Source: Anaerolineae bacterium (GTDB taxonomy: Bacteria > Chloroflexota > Anaerolineae > B4-G1 > SLSP01). Taken from it: a stretch of DNA of 5,300 nt. Positions 1-5,300 of this stretch are shown here, piece by piece (position 1 is the first letter of the stretch; the number at the start of each line of letters is the position of its first letter). Both the position numbers and the translations under genes were made by a program. The stretch spans positions 1 to 5,300 of the forward strand of contig JAFGSL010000194.1 in NCBI GenBank assembly GCA_016934645.1, in the 5' to 3' direction. The notes below the pieces were generated by a model, which saw only the letters and a list, made by a program, of their open reading frames with translations, was not told the DNA's origin and did no database searches.

Positions 1-72
1 ACACTCACGCAGGAATGGCAATCACTAGTCGATGCAATGCACCGGCTGTTACAAGAACAGGAGGAAAAGTAA
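1..72 (+). CDS. C-terminal end of a probable PadR-family transcriptional regulator (partial, 5' end outside window)
   Basis: Reading from base 1 in frame gives 23 residues (TLTQEWQSL..., ending QEQEEK) and a TAA stop at 70-72. The LT-x-E-x3-L start followed by an amphipathic helix rich in Leu, Glu and Gln matches the usual tail of PadR winged-helix regulators. In these, an 'LT.eG...L' strand-turn precedes the C-terminal dimerisation helix. Here Trp replaces the usual Gly. The DNA-binding domain is outside the window, so the family call rests on this short tail and on context: the next gene encodes a HAAS-type membrane protein, and such genes are commonly preceded by a PadR gene. Only one base separates this stop from the next start, and the next gene's ribosome binding site lies inside this coding end, so the two are almost certainly co-transcribed and translationally coupled. 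Another small winged-helix family is possible. Confidence 0.6.
   Translation, partial: TLTQEWQSLVDAMHRLLQEQEEK
59..65 (+). promoter_or_regulatory. Ribosome binding site for the HAAS-type membrane protein
   Basis: AGGAGGA at 59-65 is a near-perfect Shine-Dalgarno sequence, 8 bases before the ATG at 74. It fixes that ATG as the start rather than the in-frame ATG at 32, which lies upstream of this site and inside the preceding gene. It is embedded in the last codons of the upstream regulator gene, which implies coupled translation. Confidence 0.85.
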
Positions 73-73
73 A

Positions 74-1120
74 ATGGAACTGATCGATCGTTATGTTTAT
101 CAAGTAGGACGGCGGTTGCCAGAGCGCACGCGCGCCGATGTGAAGCAGGAACTGCACTCGCTGTTGATGGATGCGCTGGAAGAGCGCGCTGGACGCTCGG
201 CTGGGGCGCCAGCCACGTTCTCCGAAGAGGAGCAGGTTGCCGTACTCGAGGAATTCGGTCCACCGGAGCAGATGGCGAACAAGTACCGTCCGCGGTCACG
301 TTACGTGATCGGCCCCAAGGTCTTCGATCTGTACCTGCTGGTTGTCGGCGTTGTCGCCGGAGCGGGATTGCTGGCAGCCATCATCACCGCCATTGTATCG
401 ATGTTAGGGCCGGATTCTAAAGCTACCGTCTTCGATTTGCTGCTCCAGACCGGGACAATCTTTATGAACATCGCGCTCAGTGGTATCGGTTCGACGACGT
501 TGGTTTTTGCTTTGCTCGAACGCGCGGTCCCGGACGAGGAATTCAAGCTGGATGAAGACGAGAAGTGGAATCCGCGCGACCTACCTGTCATCGAAGCGCG
601 CGATGAGATCAAGCGCGGTGGGCTGATCGTCGAGATCGCCTTTCTAACCTTGCTCATCATTGGCATTCTGGCCTTTGGGAACCGCATCGGCGGCGCATAC
701 TACGACGGCGCGTGGCATTGGTCGCCGCCCTTCTTCTCGACCGCGTTCTTCTCGCTGTACCTGCCGCTGTTTATCACACGCTGGGGATTGTCGATTGTCC
801 TGGATCTGGTGCTGCTGCGGCAAGGGCGTTGGCAACTCGGCACACGCGTCGCGGATGTGCTGTTCCACTGTCTGGATATCTACATCCTGAGACGCCTGAT
901 CGACGGCCCTTCGATCATCAACCTGGAGGCCTTCCAGACCATATTCAATGCTGCGCCGGGAGCGGCTGATATCCTGAACAGGATGATGACGAACGGATTG
1001 CGAATCGCTTTCTTGATTGCTTTGCTGGTGACCATCCTTGATGTCGCTTCCAGGGTGTACCGGTTGATCCGCGACTACAAACTGTGGATTGTGGTCAAAC
1101 CCAAATGGGCAGAAGAATGA
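74..1120 (+). CDS. HAAS-domain multi-pass membrane protein, partner of a PadR-type regulator
   Basis: This is a 348-residue protein of unknown biochemical role. Residues 1-72 form a charged helical domain: a YVYQVGRRLP segment, then a helix with ADVKQELHSLL, and an FGPPEQMANKY turn at 61-71. That last motif is the 'lG.Pe.lA..Y' signature of the HAAS domain found at the N-terminus of membrane proteins paired with PadR regulators. The rest is membrane-embedded, with likely segments near 83-110, 120-148, 183-203, 220-248 and 308-327, and possibly one near 260-275. A strongly acidic cytosolic-looking loop lies at 152-180. No transporter, enzyme or nucleotide-binding motif is visible, and there is no cleavable signal peptide. 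The start at 74 is chosen for its strong ribosome binding site; an earlier ATG at 32 would overlap the upstream gene and lacks one. By analogy with PadR/HAAS pairs, the soluble domain may contact the regulator or transmit a membrane signal, but this is inference. An alternative is an uncharacterised permease subunit. Confidence 0.8.
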   Translation: MELIDRYVYQVGRRLPERTRADVKQELHSLLMDALEERAGRSAGAPATFSEEEQVAVLEEFGPPEQMANKYRPRSRYVIGPKVFDLYLLVVGVVAGAGLLAAIITAIVSMLGPDSKATVFDLLLQTGTIFMNIALSGIGSTTLVFALLERAVPDEEFKLDEDEKWNPRDLPVIEARDEIKRGGLIVEIAFLTLLIIGILAFGNRIGGAYYDGAWHWSPPFFSTAFFSLYLPLFITRWGLSIVLDLVLLRQGRWQLGTRVADVLFHCLDIYILRRLIDGPSIINLEAFQTIFNAAPGAADILNRMMTNGLRIAFLIALLVTILDVASRVYRLIRDYKLWIVVKPKWAEE

Positions 1121-1139
1121 GCTGCCTTTGACACCAAAT

Positions 1140-1172
1140 AAGTAGGACGCACTGAAAGCGCGTCCTACTTTT
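1140..1172. terminator. Bidirectional intrinsic terminator between convergent units
   Basis: An 11-bp perfect inverted repeat (AAGTAGGACGC at 1140-1150, complement at 1160-1170) encloses a 9-base loop. On the plus strand the stem ends in a short T run (CTTTT, 1168-1172), and on the minus strand it runs into TTATTTG. It lies 20 bases after the stop of the HAAS-type gene and 13 bases beyond the stop of the oppF-like gene, as expected for a terminator shared by two convergent operons. The T tract is short, so efficiency may be moderate. It also marks the downstream end of the transporter operon. Confidence 0.75.
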
Positions 1173-1183
1173 CATGTTGCTCT

Positions 1184-2287
1184 TTAACCGAGAACGCCCG
1201 GCGCTATCACACCGCGCAGGCTCAATTTTTCGGCATGGTGGCAAGCGACAAAGTGTAAAGGCGTGGTTTCGCGCAATGCGGGCGTTTCGTTCACGCAGCG
1301 TGAGCCGTCGCTGTAGCGACAGCGGGGATGAAAATAACAGCCGCTAGGCGGGTTGGCGGGGTCGGGTACTTCGCCTTCCAATACAATACGTTGCTTTTGG
1401 TCGCGGACCAACGGATCTGGCTGGGGCACGGCTGAAAGCAATGCTTCGGTGTAGGGATTTTGAGGTTTTGCGAAGAGTTCGTCAGTAGAAGCTAACTCTA
1501 CCAATTTCCCTACATACATCACCGCCACTCGGTCGCAGATGTATTCCACGACACTTAAGTCATGGGCGATGAACAGGTACGTCAGATGGTATTCTACTTG
1601 CAGGTCTTCCAGCAAGTTGAGGATCTGCGCCCGGACCGAAACATCCAGCGCCGAAACTGCTTCATCGCAGATGACCAATCGGGGATCCAGGGAGAGCGCG
1701 CGAGCAATGCCGATGCGCTGGCGTTCACCGCCGCTGAAGGCGTGAGGATAACGCTTCATATACTCAGGACGCAAGCCGACCCGGCGCAGGAGGTCGGCGA
1801 CCCGGTCTTCTAATTCCTGGCCTTTGGCTACCTTGTTGACTTTCATTGGTTCGCCAACCAGGTCAACCACCGGCATACGCGGATTCAGCGAAGAGTAAGG
1901 GTCCTGGAAAATCAGGCGAATTTCGCGATGATAGGGTTTCAGACTCTGGTCATCCATCAGTGCTAAATCGACCACACTCCCATCCTCGCATCGGTAGAGG
2001 ATACGCCCGTCGAGAGGCTTGTAGGCTCGAATGATACAGCGTCCCGTCGTCGTCTTGCCACAGCCACTCTCGCCGACCAATCCTAGGGTTTCACCGGGGC
2101 GGATGAAGAGATTGACGCCGTCTACGGCCTTCACCTGCCCCACTACTCGACGAAAGAAACCTCCGTAAACAGGAAAATGCATTTTCAGGTTTTGTACCTC
2201 AAGCATAGCATCGCTTCGCATAGAGCTTTCGATTGCTTTGCCGGTTACTGCTGATGTTGAATCATTGTGCTGTTGTTGATCAGTCAT
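1184..2287 (-). CDS. oppF: Oligopeptide/dipeptide-type ABC transporter ATP-binding protein, OppF/DppF-like
   Basis: This 367-residue cytoplasmic ATPase would be one of two that power the importer. Visible motifs in order are: Walker [10 protein letters not shown] at 72-80, Q-loop Gln128 in [13 protein letters not shown] signature FSGGERQ at 184-190, Walker B LVICDE with Asp208 and catalytic Glu209, D-loop SALD at 212-215, and H-loop His242. The C-terminal extension carries the [12 protein letters not shown] element (277-288) and cysteines 317, 323, 331 and 349, the oligopeptide-transporter C-terminal domain that in some relatives binds a [4Fe-4S] cluster. The [11 protein letters not shown] segment before the first strand and the EAVSALDVS sequence fit OppF better than OppD. 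About 27 polar residues precede the domain; this start is kept because GAGG overlaps the previous gene's stop, 8 bases upstream. It is the last gene of the operon, 10 bp after oppD. The family is certain; the symbol reflects position and similarity, and the substrate is not determined. Confidence 0.93.
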   Translation of the reverse strand: MTDQQQHNDSTSAVTGKAIESSMRSDAMLEVQNLKMHFPVYGGFFRRVVGQVKAVDGVNLFIRPGETLGLVGESGCGKTTTGRCIIRAYKPLDGRILYRCEDGSVVDLALMDDQSLKPYHREIRLIFQDPYSSLNPRMPVVDLVGEPMKVNKVAKGQELEDRVADLLRRVGLRPEYMKRYPHAFSGGERQRIGIARALSLDPRLVICDEAVSALDVSVRAQILNLLEDLQVEYHLTYLFIAHDLSVVEYICDRVAVMYVGKLVELASTDELFAKPQNPYTEALLSAVPQPDPLVRDQKQRIVLEGEVPDPANPPSGCYFHPRCRYSDGSRCVNETPALRETTPLHFVACHHAEKLSLRGVIAPGVLG

Positions 2288-2295
2288 TTAGCGTA

Positions 2296-2299
2296 CCTC
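2296..2299 (-). promoter_or_regulatory. Ribosome binding site of oppF-like gene overlapping the oppD-like stop
   Basis: On the minus strand the sequence TGAGGT contains both the TGA stop of the oppD-like gene (2300-2298) and the GAGG Shine-Dalgarno element of the oppF-like gene, 8 bases before its ATG at 2287. Ribosomes finishing the first ATPase would sit on the start region of the second, favouring equal output of the two ATPases. The site supports the longer N-terminus of the OppF-like protein over the internal methionines at residues 23 and 28, which lack a comparable site. Confidence 0.75.
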
Positions 2300-3371
2300 A
2301 AATATCCCTGGTTGAGTTGTTTTGCAGATTCTGATCGGCAGCGGGGTCATCCTCGTAAAGCAGGCAACTTACGACTCTATCTTCGCCGATCTGGATGGTT
2401 GGAGGAGAGATGCGATCACATATATCGGGCATCATATGATCGCAGCGCGGATGATAAGGGCACCCAGTAGGCCGGCTGTACGGGTCAGGCACCATACCCT
2501 GGATTGAGTCCAGGCGCTTGCCCGCTGCACGCAACCCGTATTTCGGGATCGACCTCAGCAGTGCCTGGGTGTAGGGATGGCGAGCGTCGTGGAAGACCTC
2601 AACGACGTTGCCGCGTTCTGCCACCGCGCCCAGATACATCACCACGACATCGTCCGCCATTTCTGCTACAACGCCCAGGTCGTGGGTAATCAGCATAATG
2701 CTCATTCCAAGATCGTCTTTCAATTCCTGCATCAGATCCAGGATCTGTGCCTGGGTGGTGACATCCAGAGCCGTTGTTGGCTCATCGGCGATGAGCAGGC
2801 TGGGACCGCAACTTAACGCCATTGCGATCATCGCGCGTTGGCGCATACCCCCGCTGAGTTGGAAGGTGTAGGTATCCATACGTTCTGCAGGTTGCGGGAT
2901 ACCGACTCTGTGCAGCAATTCTATCGCGCGCTCCCTGGCTTCACTTTTAGGGATGTGGAAATGGAGCAGGATGGCCTCAATGATCTGGTTGCCGATGGTG
3001 TGGATCGGACTCAGCGAGGTCATCGGTTCTTGGAAGATCATAGAGATGTCCTTACCTCGAACATCGCGGATCTCAGGCCCATGCACATTGAGGGTGGCCA
3101 AATCAATGATCTCTCTGACCTCTGTGCCGTTTATGCGGCGTACTCGATGAAAGAATATCTGTCCGTCCACGACACGGCCAGGGTGATCGAGAATCTGCAA
3201 GATTGAGCGGGCTGTAACAGTTTTACCACAACCGCTTTCGCCAACAATGCAGAGCGTTTCGCCGCGTTTCATCTGAAACGAGACGCCGTCAACGGCATGC
3301 ACAATGCCGTCGTCGGTGAAAAACTGTGTCTTGAGATCTATAACATCGAGAAGAAGATCTGATTTGCTCAT
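2298..3371 (-). CDS. oppD: Oligopeptide/dipeptide-type ABC transporter ATP-binding protein, OppD/DppD-like
   Basis: This 357-residue cytoplasmic ATPase would pair with the OppF-like protein downstream. Motifs in order are: Walker A GESGCGKT at 44-51, Q-loop Gln114 in [14 protein letters not shown] signature LSGGMRQR at 172-179, Walker B SLLIADE with Asp196 and catalytic Glu197, D-loop TALD at 200-203, and H-loop His230. The IFQEPMTSL and [11 protein letters not shown] sequences are characteristic of OppD/DppD. The C-terminal oligopeptide-transporter domain contains [12 protein letters not shown] (265-276) and cysteines 304, 310, 318 and 336, with exactly the same spacing as in the OppF-like partner; in some homologues these ligate a [4Fe-4S] cluster. 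Length and motifs are normal, with no missing catalytic residue. The ATG at 3371 is preferred; an adjacent TTG at 3374 in frame could add one residue. AGGA lies 9 bases upstream of the ATG. The gap of about 62 bp to oppC is the widest in the operon. The substrate is not determined. Confidence 0.93.
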   Translation of the reverse strand: MSKSDLLLDVIDLKTQFFTDDGIVHAVDGVSFQMKRGETLCIVGESGCGKTVTARSILQILDHPGRVVDGQIFFHRVRRINGTEVREIIDLATLNVHGPEIRDVRGKDISMIFQEPMTSLSPIHTIGNQIIEAILLHFHIPKSEARERAIELLHRVGIPQPAERMDTYTFQLSGGMRQRAMIAMALSCGPSLLIADEPTTALDVTTQAQILDLMQELKDDLGMSIMLITHDLGVVAEMADDVVVMYLGAVAERGNVVEVFHDARHPYTQALLRSIPKYGLRAAGKRLDSIQGMVPDPYSRPTGCPYHPRCDHMMPDICDRISPPTIQIGEDRVVSCLLYEDDPAADQNLQNNSTRDI

Positions 3372-3380
3372 CAATTTGTG

Positions 3381-3384
3381 TCCT
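3381..3384 (-). promoter_or_regulatory. Probable ribosome binding site of the oppD-like gene
   Basis: AGGA on the minus strand lies 9 bases before the ATG at 3371 and 6 bases before the in-frame TTG at 3374. It is compatible with either start. ATG is favoured because it is the stronger initiation codon. Confidence 0.55.
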
Positions 3385-3398
3385 ATTCAGTGTCAGCG

Positions 3399-3404
3399 AT
3401 TATA
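3399..3404 (-). promoter_or_regulatory. Possible -10 element of an internal promoter ahead of oppDF
   Basis: A perfect TATAAT is present on the minus strand in the gap between oppC and oppD, about 28 bases before the oppD start. That leaves room for a short leader carrying the AGGA site. No good -35 hexamer is found at 15-18 bp upstream: the 17-bp position reads CCTTAT and the 15-bp position TTATGG. There is no TG extension either. It could be a weak internal promoter giving extra ATPase transcript, or chance in a slightly AT-richer gap. Confidence 0.25.
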
Positions 3405-3412
3405 GGGTCAGC

Positions 3413-3454
3413 CTACCGGCCATAAGGGTCTGCTTACCGACCGTAAGGATCGGC
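3413..3454 (-). repeat. Tandem 21-bp repeat of the oppC C-terminal codons, including the stop
   Basis: On the minus strand, 3454-3434 encodes ADPYGR plus TAA, the true end of the OppC-like protein. The adjacent 3433-3413 encodes ADPYGR plus TAG in the same frame. The copies match at 16 of 21 bases, and all five differences fall at third codon positions (GCC/GCA, GAT/GAC, TAC/TAT, GGT/GGC, TAA/TAG). It lies entirely in the end of oppC and the oppC-oppD gap. Likely origins are an old tandem duplication or a recombination scar with a related permease gene. Confidence 0.85.
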
Positions 3455-4636
3455 CGCATCCCGCAACCCATCGCCTAGGAAATTGAGGGCCAGCACGGCA
3501 ATGATCACGGCGACGCCCGGCAGCAACAGCCAGGGAGCCGTGGCCACAGCGCGGATGTTTTGTGCTTCTTTGAGGAGTACGCCCCAACTGACGATCGGCG
3601 GACGCAGGCCCAGGCCCAGGAAACTCAGGGCGGTCTCGGCCAGGATCATACCTGGGATGGCCAGGGTCAGGGAGGCGATAATGTGGCTGGCAAAGGCTGG
3701 AAGCATATGGACGGCGATTGTGCGAAGGGTGCTGTTGCCGTCCAGGCGCGCCGACAGGACGAAATCCTCGGTGCGCAGCGCCAGGAAACGCCCACGCACT
3801 ACACGGGCCAGCCCGGTCCAGCCGACCAGCGACAGGAGGACGGTGATGCCAAAGAAGACCTGGAGCGGCGTCCAGGACGAAGGCAGCGCGGCGGCCAGTC
3901 CCATCCACAGGGGAATCGTCGGAATCGACCTCAGTAATTCGATCATTCGCTGAATGGCGTTGTCTACTGTACCGCCGTAGAAGCCGGACACCCCCCCCAA
4001 CGTAAGCCCGATGATAAAACTAAGAGCGACCCCAATGAGACCGATGGTCATCGAAATGCGTGTGCCATAGATGATGCGGCTCAGCACGTCCCGTCCCATA
4101 CGGTCGGCGCCGAGCAGATACATAGGCGTGACGATGCGCGTTGGATCCTCGTCGTATGTGACCGGGCCGATCAGGTGCAGATCGGTGTCGAATAATCCCA
4201 GCAGTTTGTAGGGCGTCCCATGCACCAAGATGCTCACCGGGACCTTGGACTCTCTGTCCACTACAAACTCGCGCTTCAGGGCTACTTGGTTTATGGTGAC
4301 CGAGTAGCCGTTGACATAGGGCGAGAATCGCACGCCATTTCCGAATGGTGCACCCTCCGGAGTCCGATCGAACAGGTGCAGCGGCTGGGGCGGCGCATAG
4401 GGATATTGGGAGCTAAAGGCAGCGCTAGGGAAGGGGGCCAAAAACTCGGCAAATAGCACCACCAGATAGATTAAGAGGGTCACCGTGCCGCCGACCATAG
4501 CCAGGCGATGCTTGCGGAACTTGCGCCACATCAGCGTCCATTGGGACGCCACTAGGATCTTGGCCTCAGTCTCTGCTGATTTTATTGGGGGTACTTGCTT
4601 GTGATCGTCAATCATCGGGCGAACTGAAGAGGTCAT
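3434..4636 (-). CDS. oppC: Oligopeptide/dipeptide-type ABC transporter permease, OppC/DppC-like, with long extracytoplasmic insertion
   Basis: This 400-residue inner-membrane subunit would form the translocation channel with the OppB-like permease. A cytosolic tail with WRKFRKHRLAM (37-47) leads into the first membrane helix (about 47-67), the usual OppC N-terminal unit. A roughly 100-residue extracytoplasmic stretch follows (about 68-172). Then comes GADRMGRDVLSRIIYGTRIS (176-195), the family's 'GTD..GRD..SR...G.R.S' motif with Ala replacing Thr. The permease core follows, with helices near 196-216, 243-252, 259-275, 316-337 and 366-387. The cytosolic ATPase-coupling loop is at 294-313 (LSARLDG, then HMLP), a degenerate form of the EAA motif. 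FLGDGLRDAADP near the end is typical of the family. Usual OppC proteins are about 300 residues, so the excess is the loop after helix 1, a form I recall from a recognisable subfamily. The start follows an AAGG site and lies 13 bp after the oppB stop. The substrate is not determined. Confidence 0.92.
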   Translation of the reverse strand: MTSSVRPMIDDHKQVPPIKSAETEAKILVASQWTLMWRKFRKHRLAMVGGTVTLLIYLVVLFAEFLAPFPSAAFSSQYPYAPPQPLHLFDRTPEGAPFGNGVRFSPYVNGYSVTINQVALKREFVVDRESKVPVSILVHGTPYKLLGLFDTDLHLIGPVTYDEDPTRIVTPMYLLGADRMGRDVLSRIIYGTRISMTIGLIGVALSFIIGLTLGGVSGFYGGTVDNAIQRMIELLRSIPTIPLWMGLAAALPSSWTPLQVFFGITVLLSLVGWTGLARVVRGRFLALRTEDFVLSARLDGNSTLRTIAVHMLPAFASHIIASLTLAIPGMILAETALSFLGLGLRPPIVSWGVLLKEAQNIRAVATAPWLLLPGVAVIIAVLALNFLGDGLRDAADPYGR

Positions 4637-4644
4637 AGCTGCAT

Positions 4645-4649
4645 ACCTT
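4645..4649 (-). promoter_or_regulatory. Ribosome binding site of the oppC-like gene
   Basis: AAGGT on the minus strand lies 8 bases before the ATG at 4636 and directly follows the TAA stop of the oppB-like gene (4652-4650). A nearer ATG at 4644 reads only MQL before a TGA, so it is not the gene start. Confidence 0.6.
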
Positions 4650-5300
4650 TTACTGGGTTAATCGAATGCGCGGATCAAGCCATGCCAGCAAGATATCGGA
4701 AATAAACGTGCCGATCACCGTCAACGTGCTTAGCAACATGATGAAACTGCCAGCCAGGTACATATCCTGCGACATGAGCGCTCGCAGCAGCAGTGGGCCG
4801 GTGGTGGGCAAGGCGAGCACGATCGAGACGACGGCTGAGCCCGAGACCAGTATGGGCAGGGTCCAACCTACCGTGCTCACAAAGGGATTGAGGGCCATTC
4901 TCACCGGGTACTTGAGGATCAGACGAAATTCGGTCATGCCCTTGGCCCGTGCGGTGACCACATAAGGCTTGTGCAACTCGTCCAGCAGATTCGCGCGCAT
5001 GATACGGATGAGGCCGGCTGTGCCCCCCGTGCCGATGATGATCACCGGGATCCAAAGATGCTTGAGCAGGTCCCATACCTTGTCCCAACTCCACGGCGCA
5101 TCTGTATATGCCGGCGAAAAAAGCCCACCCACGCTCTGGTTAAAGACCTTGAAGGCCACATACATCAGGACCAGCGCCAACAAAAAGTCGGGGGTGGCAA
5201 GACCAATGTAGCCGATGATCGTAGAGAGATAGTCGCCGATAGAGTATTGGCGCACGGCCGAAAAGATCCCCACCGGAAAGGCCACCAGCCAGGTGAAAAG
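4650..5300 (-). CDS. oppB: Oligopeptide/dipeptide-type ABC transporter permease, OppB/DppB-like (partial, N-terminus outside window)
   Basis: The visible 216 residues are the C-terminal two-thirds of an inner-membrane permease that would pair with the OppC-like subunit. The frame is open to the window edge, where the reading starts LFTWLVAFPVGIFSAVRQYS, inside a membrane helix and its following loop. The gene therefore begins beyond 5300; a GTG at 5285 is an internal valine codon, not a start. Membrane segments lie near residues 1-15, 23-50, 81-101, 138-164 and 183-209 of the visible part. The ATPase-coupling loop is at 115-134 (VTARAKG, then LKYPVR), a diverged EAA motif. LPTTGPLLLRALMSQDMYLAG (visible 164-184) and the DPRIR ending are typical of this OppB subgroup. 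A 60-residue extracytoplasmic stretch between helices is normal. OppC starts 13 bp downstream. The promoter and any substrate-binding protein gene would be upstream, outside the window. Confidence 0.92.
   Translation of the reverse strand, partial: LFTWLVAFPVGIFSAVRQYSIGDYLSTIIGYIGLATPDFLLALVLMYVAFKVFNQSVGGLFSPAYTDAPWSWDKVWDLLKHLWIPVIIIGTGGTAGLIRIMRANLLDELHKPYVVTARAKGMTEFRLILKYPVRMALNPFVSTVGWTLPILVSGSAVVSIVLALPTTGPLLLRALMSQDMYLAGSFIMLLSTLTVIGTFISDILLAWLDPRIRLTQ

Noticed and set aside
32..73. Earlier in-frame ATG at 32 that would add 14 residues to the HAAS-type protein
   Set aside because: It lies inside the preceding gene and upstream of the strong AGGAGGA site, and the added residues do not fit the family. 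The ATG at 74 has ideal spacing.
1121..1183. Small RNA or short gene in the gap between the convergent units
   Set aside because: The only structure is the 11-bp hairpin with a flanking T run, which a shared terminator explains fully.
2838..3206. 122-codon plus-strand open frame opposite the oppD-like gene
   Set aside because: It is antisense to a well-conserved ATPase with intact motifs, has no ribosome binding site of note and no recognisable domain.
3408..3908. 166-codon minus-strand open frame overlapping the oppC-like gene
   Set aside because: It lies wholly within the oppC region in another frame. Its composition is Arg, Pro and Gly rich, typical of an out-of-frame reading of GC-rich DNA, with no domain seen.
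3483..3953. 156-codon plus-strand open frame opposite the oppC-like gene
   Set aside because: It is rich in Arg, Ser and Thr as expected for an antisense shadow of a membrane protein gene. It has no family resemblance.
4650..5285. GTG at 5285 as a true start for the OppB-like permease
   Set aside because: The frame stays open to the window edge, and the GTG falls inside a membrane helix matching the middle of OppB. The gene is simply cut by the window.

Overview
The window is bacterial and fully coding-dense, moderately GC-rich by eye. It has two convergent transcription units separated by a short intergenic hairpin. The combination of a PadR-type regulator tail, a HAAS-type membrane protein and a peptide-type ABC transporter whose OppC subunit has a long extracytoplasmic insertion resembles Chloroflexota (Anaerolineae-like) or related environmental bacteria. 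That placement is inference from gene style and is weakly held.

Left, plus strand (1-1120): the last 23 codons of a gene that looks like the C-terminus of a PadR-family transcriptional regulator. One base later comes a complete 348-residue membrane protein with an N-terminal HAAS-like helical domain and about five membrane segments. The ribosome binding site of the second gene lies inside the end of the first, so the two form a coupled regulator/membrane-protein pair. An 11-bp perfect inverted repeat at 1140-1170 sits between the convergent units and probably terminates transcription in both directions.

Right, minus strand (5300 down to 1184): an Opp/Dpp-type ABC importer operon, read in the order oppB-like permease (5' end outside the window), oppC-like permease, oppD-like ATPase, oppF-like ATPase. 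Spacings are 13, about 62 and 10 bp. The two permeases would form the membrane channel. The two ATPases, each with a complete nucleotide-binding motif set and an identically spaced four-cysteine C-terminal motif, would power it. No substrate-binding protein gene lies within or after the operon before the hairpin, so it must lie upstream of oppB or elsewhere. The substrate (oligopeptide, dipeptide, nickel complex or oligosaccharide) cannot be decided from these subunits alone.

Most of the window is ordinary. The most curious detail is at the end of oppC: the final six codons and the stop are tandemly repeated in frame, and the two copies differ only at third codon positions. There is no sign of a mobile element, CRISPR array, RNA gene or clearly novel system.
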